From Coriobacteriaceae bacterium (GTDB lineage: Bacteria > Actinomycetota > Coriobacteriia > Coriobacteriales > Atopobiaceae), in contig QOUO01000011.1 of the NCBI GenBank assembly GCA_003862195.1, forward strand, positions 1 to 54,891: 54,891 nt of DNA, written 5' to 3'. Shown here in pieces: positions 49,960-54,891 of this stretch. The notes under the pieces are model-generated. The model was given only the letters and a program-made list of their open reading frames with translations. It was not told where the DNA came from and did not search any database. A program made the position numbers and the translations under genes. Numbering within the stretch: the stretch's first letter is position 1; each line of letters opens with the position of its first letter.

Positions 49960-50640
49960 CTAAGAGATCGATCTGAACAGTCCCGTAACCTTACCAAGGA
50001 TAACAGGGTTCTTCACGTAAATCGGCTCCATGGAGTCGTTCTCTGGCTGGAGACGAATGCGATTGCTCTCCCGATAGAACGTCTTGACCGTTGCCGAGTC
50101 ATTGATTAGTGCCACAACAATCTCGCCGTCATGGGCATCATGCTGTTCCTTGACCACGATGTAATCACCGTCCAGAATCCCGGCGTTGATCATCGAGTGT
50201 CCGCGAACACGAAGAACGAACGAGCTTGAGTCCCCCACTATGCTCGTAGGCAACTGGATGGTTTCCTCAACGTTCTGCTCCGCGAGAATCGGAATTCCTG
50301 CTGCGACCCTACCTACGAGAGGCAAGCTTATCGTGCCTTTGTCGAGGTCTTGACTTATATGAGCATACCCAGAGTCCGAGCGAGATGCCCCGCCGTTTGG
50401 TGATGCAGAGTCTTGCTGCGCATTGGTAACGACCTCGATGGTACGCGGCTTCTTGGAGTCACGCTTTATATAGCCACGTTCTTGGAGGACCTTTAGGTGC
50501 ATGTGCACTGTGGAGGGAGAAGCTAGCCCGACCGCGCGACCAATCTCACGCACCGATGGGGGATACCCATGCTCGTTCGTGTATTCGCAGATGAAATTGT
50601 AAATGTCTGCCTGACGCTTGCTGATGTGGTCCTTTGACAT
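49960..50640 (-). CDS. lexA: SOS response repressor LexA
   Basis: LexA represses SOS genes until RecA filaments trigger self-cleavage. The 226-residue protein has a winged HTH (TNEHGYPPSVREIGRAVGL, then STVHMHLKVLQERGYI, residues 8-66) and a linker. The peptidase domain has the Ala114-Gly115 cleavage site in GRVAAGIPI, Ser149 in RGHSM and Lys186 in SATVKTFY. ATG 50640 is preceded by AAAGGAGGAG on the minus strand; the longer upstream reading is rejected. Its promoter region contains LexA boxes, so it is autoregulated. Confidence 0.97.
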   Translation of the reverse strand: MSKDHISKRQADIYNFICEYTNEHGYPPSVREIGRAVGLASPSTVHMHLKVLQERGYIKRDSKKPRTIEVVTNAQQDSASPNGGASRSDSGYAHISQDLDKGTISLPLVGRVAAGIPILAEQNVEETIQLPTSIVGDSSSFVLRVRGHSMINAGILDGDYIVVKEQHDAHDGEIVVALINDSATVKTFYRESNRIRLQPENDSMEPIYVKNPVILGKVTGLFRSIS

Positions 50641-50662
50641 GGCTCCTCCTTTGTTATGGAAC

Positions 50663-50691
50663 AGTTTACGACAGTAAGCTCGAATTCGCAA
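50663..50691 (-). promoter_or_regulatory. lexA: lexA promoter
   Basis: On the minus strand TTGCGA (50691-50686) and TAAACT (50668-50663) are spaced by 17 bases. The first LexA box (50690-50701) overlaps the -35. Confidence 0.6.
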
Positions 50692-50701
50692 ACAAATGTT
50701 C
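50690..50701 (+). promoter_or_regulatory. LexA box 1 (lexA side)
   Basis: AAAC-AAAT-GTTC has one mismatch to GAAC-N4-GTTC. It overlaps the -35 of lexA and would mediate autorepression. Confidence 0.75.
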
Positions 50702-50709
50702 GCATTGTA

Positions 50710-50737
50710 TTGACTCAAACACATGTTCTTCTATAAT
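50710..50737 (+). promoter_or_regulatory. Promoter of the yneA-like gene
   Basis: TTGACT (50710-50715), a 16-base spacer and a perfect TATAAT (50732-50737) form one of the strongest promoters in the window. Initiation is expected near 50744. Confidence 0.85.
50717..50728 (+). promoter_or_regulatory. LexA box 2 (inside the yneA-like promoter spacer)
   Basis: AAAC-ACAT-GTTC has one mismatch to the SOS core and lies entirely between the -35 and -10. Confidence 0.8.
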
Positions 50738-50738
50738 C

Positions 50739-50750
50739 GTACCTATGTTC
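50739..50750 (+). promoter_or_regulatory. LexA box 3 (at the transcription start)
   Basis: GTAC-CTAT-GTTC has one mismatch in the left half and covers the expected start of the yneA-like transcript. Confidence 0.6.
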
Positions 50751-50753
50751 TAC

Positions 50754-50765
50754 GCACAAATGTTC
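50754..50765 (+). promoter_or_regulatory. LexA box 4 (leader)
   Basis: GCAC-AAAT-GTTC has one mismatch and lies in the early leader of the yneA-like gene. Confidence 0.6.
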
Positions 50766-50835
50766 CGTAAATGAAATTAATGTCCTCGGGACTTGATACA
50801 ACACAACCAAGATCACGAGGAGAAGAGAGAAGAAC

Positions 50836-51306
50836 ATGAACGAAAGCAACGACAAGTACTCTGCAGCGTTTGAGACATATGGTTCTTTGGCACTTGAGCC
50901 CAGCATGAACCGGTTGATTCTTATTGATGGCGAACGTGATTCTGGACGTAATCTTAGCGGTGAAGGTACTTTGGCTGATGATGCCAGAGATCACGTTAAG
51001 AACCAGAGGATTGCTGGTAGGAGCATCCTCGCTATGGCGGTTGTCGTTGTGGCGTTTGTCCTGGTTACTGGTGTTGCAGGCGCAATTCTGAAGGCAAATG
51101 TCGTAAAGTCGTCGCTCGACAATGCAAAGCTGACGACCGTCACGGTTGATTCGGGGTCCACGGTTTGGGGATACGCTTCCAAGTGCAATGTTAAGGGGGC
51201 CTCCACCGGCGAGATCGCGCAGTGGATTGAAGACGCGAATGGGATCAAGCAGGGGAAGCTCGTTGCTGGCGAAAGTCTTCAGCTCCCAAACTTTGAGGAA
51301 CAATAA
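50836..51306 (+). CDS. SOS-controlled division inhibitor-like protein (YneA-like, membrane helix plus LysM)
   Basis: It probably halts division during DNA damage, like Bacillus YneA. The 156-residue protein has a polar N-terminal region of about 60 residues and one membrane helix (about 63-86). A C-terminal LysM-like segment follows (TVTVDSGSTVWGYA to GESLQLPNF, about 101-152). Helix plus LysM, divergence from lexA and LexA boxes in the promoter are the YneA signature. The N-terminal cytoplasmic part is longer than in YneA (about 105 residues total there). The start follows AGGAGAAG. Function is inferred from architecture and context. Confidence 0.85.
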   Translation: MNESNDKYSAAFETYGSLALEPSMNRLILIDGERDSGRNLSGEGTLADDARDHVKNQRIAGRSILAMAVVVVAFVLVTGVAGAILKANVVKSSLDNAKLTTVTVDSGSTVWGYASKCNVKGASTGEIAQWIEDANGIKQGKLVAGESLQLPNFEEQ

Positions 51307-51370
51307 GTTTCTGATCTCCGTGCAAAGTATTTCGTGAAAAGAAGCAATTTGCCCCTAAGCGGTCATATTT

Positions 51371-51392
51371 ATGAGATTTGTGTTAATCTCAT
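51371..51392 (+). other. Perfect hairpin upstream of nrdR
   Basis: ATGAGATT (51371-51378) pairs with AATCTCAT (51385-51392) around TGTGTT, 26 bases before the nrdR start. TCTGTGATTTG follows, so it is at best a weak terminator of the yneA-like gene. It could also influence nrdR expression. The rest of 51307-51417 shows no clear promoter. Confidence 0.45.
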
Positions 51393-51417
51393 TCTGTGAT
51401 TTGATGGAGGTGGCAAG

Positions 51418-51882
51418 GTGCGGTGTCCGAAGTGCGGTTGCAGCGAATCGAAGGTTGTCGATTCGAGGCCATCTGAGAATAACGATGCAATCAGGCGTAG
51501 GCGAGAGTGCGTTAAGTGCGGTACGCGCTTTACAACGTATGAGCGACGCGAAGAGATGCCCCTCATCGTCATCAAGAAGGATGGGTCCAAAGAGACTTTC
51601 GACAGGCAGAAGATCATGCGGGGTCTCGTTGCGGCGACAGTAAAGCGCGACGTGCCACTCTCCAAGCTCAATGCCCTTATCGATGACATCGAGTCTTACC
51701 TGAGGGATAACGGTAAGACTGAGGTGGAGTCGCAAGAGATCGGGAAGCTCGTACTCCAGAGGCTCATCGATATCGACAAAGTCGCATACGTGCGCTTTGC
51801 TTCGGTGTATAGGGACTTCAAGGACGTGGACGAGTTCAACGCGGAGCTTAGGAGCCTTGCCAATGAGCAGACCAGAGATTGA
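51418..51882 (+). CDS. nrdR: Transcriptional repressor NrdR
   Basis: NrdR represses ribonucleotide reductase genes when dATP is high. The 154-residue protein has a zinc ribbon (Cys3, Cys6, Cys31, Cys34 in RCPKCG and CVKCGTRFTTYE) and an ATP-cone domain (VIKKDGSKETFDRQKIMRGL onward). It starts with GTG 51418 after a strong GGAGGTGG. It overlaps dut by 20 bases. lexA-yneA-nrdR-dut groups DNA damage with dNTP supply. Confidence 0.96.
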   Translation: MRCPKCGCSESKVVDSRPSENNDAIRRRRECVKCGTRFTTYERREEMPLIVIKKDGSKETFDRQKIMRGLVAATVKRDVPLSKLNALIDDIESYLRDNGKTEVESQEIGKLVLQRLIDIDKVAYVRFASVYRDFKDVDEFNAELRSLANEQTRD

Positions 51883-52309
51883 GCTGCGCGTACGGAGGCT
51901 TTCTGGAGACGTTGAGCTTCCGAAATATGCGTATAGTGGCGACGCGGGACTCGATTTGAGGGCGAATGAGAGTCTGTCTCTTAGGCCCTTCGAAAGGCGT
52001 TTGATTAGCACGGGTATTGCCATTGCAATTCCTGAAGGATATGCGGGGTTTGTCCAACCTCGAAGCGGACTGGCTCTGAGACTTGGACTGTCCTTCCCAA
52101 ATACGCCGGGACTGATCGACTCCCACTATCGCGGCGAGCTTAAGGTCTGCGCGGTCAATCTTGATCCTGAGAAAACAATTTCAATCGAGAAGGGCGAGCG
52201 TATCGCCCAGCTTGTCATACAAGAGGTGCCAATGGTGAATCTCGTCGAAGTCGACGAGTTGGACCAGACGGATCGCGGCACCGGTGGATTTGGTTCAAGT
52301 GGCGTCTGA
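51863..52309 (+). CDS. dut: Deoxyuridine 5'-triphosphate nucleotidohydrolase
   Basis: It hydrolyses dUTP to dUMP, keeping uracil out of DNA and feeding dTMP synthesis. The 148-residue protein shows the trimeric dUTPase motifs: DAGLDLRA, PRSGLA, the Gly-Leu-Ile-Asp then YRGEL catalytic segment, GERIAQLVI and C-terminal RGTGGFGSSG. ATG 51863 lies inside nrdR. Length and all five motifs are normal. Confidence 0.96.
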   Translation: MSRPEIELRVRRLSGDVELPKYAYSGDAGLDLRANESLSLRPFERRLISTGIAIAIPEGYAGFVQPRSGLALRLGLSFPNTPGLIDSHYRGELKVCAVNLDPEKTISIEKGERIAQLVIQEVPMVNLVEVDELDQTDRGTGGFGSSGV

Positions 52310-52367
52310 CGCCATTGAATAGGCCTTTGGGTCTAGTTGTATCCGTATTTTGTTTTGGGGGGGAATT

Positions 52368-53696
52368 TTGGACAAGCTATTTCACATGAGCGAGAGGGGG
52401 ACGTCGATGGGCGACGAGCTCCGCGCTGGCCTTACGACGTTCCTCGCGATGGCTTACATCATCGCGGTTAACCCTGCCGTGCTGAGCGGGGCTGTTATTG
52501 GCGCTGATGGGAAGCCCATGACTGGTGCTCTCGTCACCGCGACTTGTGTTGGCGCCGGCATCATGACCATTATCATGGGCCTTGCTGCAAACAGGCCCCT
52601 TGCTTGCGCATCTGGCCTTGGCGTCAACGCAATGATTGCTGCCGTGACCCCCACCATGTGTGGCGGCGACTGGCATGAGGCAATGGGAATCGTCTTCGTC
52701 GAGGGCGTCGCAATCCTCATCCTCGTTCTCTGTGGTCTCAGAGAGAAGATCATGGAGGCAATTCCCGTGAGTCTGAGGCACGCCATATCCGTAGGCCTTG
52801 GCTTGTTCATCGCCATGATCGGCCTTGTTGACGCCGGTATTGTCGTTGCTGGCAAGGGCACGATCGTGACCCTCGGCAACGTCTACTCTCCGACATTCAT
52901 CGTCGGCATGCTCTCCATCGTGATTACTCTGATTCTTTCCGCGCTCCACGTGAACGGCGCCATCCTCTTCGGCATCATCATCTCGGTCATCATCGGCATT
53001 CCCCTTGGCGTGACTACCGCGCCCAAGGGTATCGTTGACGCCCTCGATTTCTCGACCGTTGGCGCTCCCTTCATGACCACGAAGGGCGTCATGGGCCTTG
53101 CGAAGGTGTTTGCGAACCCCAACGCCCTCATCTTCGCGTTCTCTCTCATGATGTCGGACTTCTTCGACACGATGGGAACTGCGGTCGCCGTGGCGAAGAA
53201 TGGTGAGTTCCTGACCAAGGACGGTAACGTCGAGAACATCCGCGAGATTCTCGTTGTCGACTCCGCCGCCGCTGCAGTCGGTGGCTTCATGGGCGTCTCC
53301 TCCATCACGACGTTCGTCGAGTCCGCTTCTGGCGCTGCTGACGGTGGTCGCACTGGTCTCACCTCCGTTACGACTGGCGTCCTGTTCATCATCGCAGCCT
53401 TCTTTGCTCCTGTGATTTCCGTCGTGAGCACGGCTGCGACGTGTGGTGCGCTTGTGTACGTCGGATTCCTCATGATGTCCGAGGTCCAGGAGATCGAGTG
53501 GACTGACCTGCTCCAGGGCTTCCCCGCATTCCTCACGACCGCTGGCATCGCTATGACCTATTCCATTTCCGCTGGCATCGGCCTTGGCTTCATTGCCTAT
53601 GGCGTCACCGCAGTCGTTACCGGCAAGGTGAAGGAAATCAAGCCGCTCATGTGGGTGGCAATCGTCGCCTTCATCATCTACTTCCTCATGTCATAG
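52368..53696 (+). CDS. NCS2-family purine (guanine/hypoxanthine-type) permease, AzgA/PbuG group
   Basis: This proton-coupled nucleobase importer belongs to the AzgA-like branch. The 442-residue protein begins DKLFHMSERGTSMGDELRA, followed by GLTTFLAMAYIIAVNP, the branch signature. It also has GLGVNAMIA, MSDFFDTMGTAVAVA and SSITTFVESASGAADGGRTG, all shared with PbuG/PbuO. About 12-14 hydrophobic segments are present. The TTG at 52368 follows GGGGGGGAA and matches the conserved N-terminus; ATG 52386 would cut it. No purine riboswitch is recognisable in the 58 bases upstream. Substrate is inferred from family. Confidence 0.9.
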   Translation: MDKLFHMSERGTSMGDELRAGLTTFLAMAYIIAVNPAVLSGAVIGADGKPMTGALVTATCVGAGIMTIIMGLAANRPLACASGLGVNAMIAAVTPTMCGGDWHEAMGIVFVEGVAILILVLCGLREKIMEAIPVSLRHAISVGLGLFIAMIGLVDAGIVVAGKGTIVTLGNVYSPTFIVGMLSIVITLILSALHVNGAILFGIIISVIIGIPLGVTTAPKGIVDALDFSTVGAPFMTTKGVMGLAKVFANPNALIFAFSLMMSDFFDTMGTAVAVAKNGEFLTKDGNVENIREILVVDSAAAAVGGFMGVSSITTFVESASGAADGGRTGLTSVTTGVLFIIAAFFAPVISVVSTAATCGALVYVGFLMMSEVQEIEWTDLLQGFPAFLTTAGIAMTYSISAGIGLGFIAYGVTAVVTGKVKEIKPLMWVAIVAFIIYFLMS

Positions 53697-53711
53697 GGGA
53701 TTCGATCCTAC

Positions 53712-53741
53712 GGGGCTCGGCTCGTCCGAGCCCCTTTCTTT
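53712..53741 (+). terminator. Terminator between the two permeases
   Basis: GGGGCTCGG (53712-53720) pairs perfectly with CCGAGCCCC (53726-53734), followed by TTTCTTT. It lies only 30 bases before the next ATG, so that gene needs its own start or read-through; attenuation is possible but no antiterminator is clear. Confidence 0.9.
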
Positions 53742-53770
53742 ATGCGTAAATTCGTGGGGAAAGGAGAACG

Positions 53771-54891
53771 ATGGCAAGAAACAAGAGACAGATTATTGGA
53801 GTCGACGACCGCGTGTCCGTCGGTCGAGCGATTCCGCTTGGTATCCAGCATATGATGAGCATGTTCGGCTCGACGGTGCTCGTTCCCGTGCTCACCGGGC
53901 TGAATCCCAACGTGGCCATCATGTGCTCTGGAATCGGCACAATATGCTACCTGCTCGTTACCAGGAACAAGATCCCCAGCTACCTTGGAAGCTCATTCGC
54001 CTTCATCAGCCCGATTCTTGCCGCCACAGCTGCAACGGGCAGCATCCATACGGCGCTATCTGGCGTAGTGGTGGCGGGATTCGTCTTTCTAGCCGTTGCC
54101 GGCATCATCAAGCTGGTGGGTACCGGATGGCTTGACAGAATTCTTCCGCCCGTGCTTGTGGCGTCGGTAATGGTCGTTATCGGCGTCGGCCTTTCTGCGA
54201 CGGCCGTGAAGATGGCGCTGAACTCGTCGACTGACAAGTTCGTTGCGACGGGTGCGATTGTGGCCGCAATCACGCTTGCTGCTGCAGTCGTGTTCTCTAG
54301 TATGGGTGGCCTCATTGGTACGCTCCCAATCCTTCTTGCAATAATCGTCGGCTACGTCATCTCGGGCTTCCTCGGCCTCGTTAACTTCAAGCCCGTCGTC
54401 TCTGCGCCCTGGATTGGCCTTCCACCTGTTCAGACCCCGCACTTCGACCCCGGTGCCGTTGCGCTCATAGCCCCAGTTGCGCTCGTGGTCGTAATCGAGC
54501 ACATCGGCCACCTGCTTGCCGTGGGAGAGATCGTTGGTAAGGACTATCGTCCCATGCTTCCTCGTTCGCTTGCGGGCGATGGCATCTCCACGGTCATCTC
54601 CGGCTTCCTCGGTGGTCCTCCTACCACCACGTATGCCGAGAACATCGGCGTTATGAGCGTCACGAGGGTGTACTCGACCCAGGTCTTCTGGTACGCGGCG
54701 GGATTCGCGCTCCTGGTTGGAGGGTTCTGCCCAAAGCTTGCGGCGTTTATCGACTCCATTCCCGTCCCCGTCATGGGTGGCGTCTCCCTGCTGCTGTTTG
54801 GCCTTATCGCGTCCAACGGCCTTAGGATGCTCGTTACCAACAAAGTGGACTTTGACGAGAACCGCAACCTCATGATTGCGTCCGTGGTGAT
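53771..54891 (+). CDS. uraA: Uracil permease (NCS2, UraA/PyrP type), 3' end outside the window
   Basis: This is a proton-coupled uracil importer. ATG 53771 follows AAGGAGAA. 373 residues are present of an expected 420-440, and the frame is open to the window edge. The N-terminus RAIPLGIQHMMSMFGSTVLVPVLTGLNP is the UraA pattern. Later segments include SYLGSSFAFISP, VVVIEHIGHLLAVGEI with the conserved glutamate, and GGPPTTTYAENIGVMSVTRV. It would provide uracil for salvage next to the pathway controlled by PyrR. A terminator sits just upstream. Confidence 0.93.
   Translation, partial: MARNKRQIIGVDDRVSVGRAIPLGIQHMMSMFGSTVLVPVLTGLNPNVAIMCSGIGTICYLLVTRNKIPSYLGSSFAFISPILAATAATGSIHTALSGVVVAGFVFLAVAGIIKLVGTGWLDRILPPVLVASVMVVIGVGLSATAVKMALNSSTDKFVATGAIVAAITLAAAVVFSSMGGLIGTLPILLAIIVGYVISGFLGLVNFKPVVSAPWIGLPPVQTPHFDPGAVALIAPVALVVVIEHIGHLLAVGEIVGKDYRPMLPRSLAGDGISTVISGFLGGPPTTTYAENIGVMSVTRVYSTQVFWYAAGFALLVGGFCPKLAAFIDSIPVPVMGGVSLLLFGLIASNGLRMLVTNKVDFDENRNLMIASVV

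Noticed and set aside
50745-50774. A nine-codon frame (MFYAQMFRK) in the yneA-like leader
   Set aside because: It lies in the LexA box cluster and has no ribosome binding site, so the ATGTTC repeats are better explained as operator halves.
52310-52367. Purine riboswitch before the AzgA-type permease
   Set aside because: The gap is 58 bases and lacks the three-way junction or conserved loops of the purine class.
1-54891. CRISPR arrays, insertion sequences, prophage or toxin-antitoxin operons
   Set aside because: No spaced direct repeats, transposase or integrase motifs, terminal inverted repeats or paired small toxin/antitoxin genes were seen. Only the lone small peptide at 31032 hints at anything similar.

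Overview
The window is a gene-dense stretch of a high-GC bacterial chromosome, by eye roughly 65% GC over the first 40 kb and visibly more AT-rich from about 45 kb. It carries mIHF, DnaJ proteins with four CxxC zinc motifs, a class 1B dihydroorotate dehydrogenase (PyrK/PyrD), RNase J plus RNase Y, SpoVS, and the order ftsK-rodZ-rimO-pgsA-recA-recX-rny-miaB-miaA-hflX-lexA. These point to an Actinomycetota of class Coriobacteriia, probably an Olsenella/Atopobium-like organism. The assignment is an inference from gene content and order, not from a marker search. I saw no phage, IS element, CRISPR array or plasmid gene.

Layout. 1-265: two identical tandem tRNA-Asn genes with a promoter and terminator. 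378-3224: a cell-surface polysaccharide export operon (ABC permease, ATPase, GT2 glycosyltransferase). 3342-8796: pyrimidine operon pyrR-pyrB-pyrC-pyrK-pyrD-pyrF behind a probable transcription attenuator; pyrE is not here. 8986-11417: mihF-gmk-rpoZ-thiI. 11545-15728: competence genes comEA-comEC with holA. 15796-16350: convergent and divergent signals around rpsT (minus strand) and a lepA promoter. 16351-28102: lepA-dus-hemW, two dnaJ-type genes, mtaB, phoH-ybeY-dgkA-like-era-recO. 28304-30978: rpsO and pnp with leader and terminator hairpins. 31032-31151: a possible 39-residue membrane peptide. 31465-40209: rnj-ftsK-rodZ-like-yajQ-rimO-pgsA. 40345-49167: recA-recX, then rny-GHKL ATPase-spoVS-miaB-miaA-hflX. 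49196-50640 (minus): lexA with a membrane acyltransferase-like gene. 50836-52309: SOS division-inhibitor-like gene, nrdR, dut. 52368-54891: two NCS2 nucleobase permeases, the last cut by the window edge.

How it works together. The genes are mostly core: pyrimidine synthesis and salvage, RNA turnover (PNPase, RNase J, RNase Y, YbeY), tRNA and ribosome modification (ThiI, Dus, MtaB, RimO, MiaB, MiaA), envelope and division (FtsK, RodZ-like, PgsA) and the SOS response. The SOS circuit is readable from DNA: a perfect GAAC-N4-GTTC box sits in the recA promoter, and four degenerate boxes fill the lexA/yneA-like divergent region.

Most interesting signals: (1) a GGGCGAGAA motif with 20 perfect hand-counted copies, six extending to the 13-mer GGGCGAGAAGGAC, in intergenic DNA, in different reading frames and in disordered protein tails, around a competence locus; (2) a 15-bp hairpin that would bury the comEA ribosome binding site; (3) a DnaJ whose C-terminal half is replaced by membrane helices; (4) an uncharacterised GHKL ATPase between rny and spoVS; (5) the dense LexA operator cluster.
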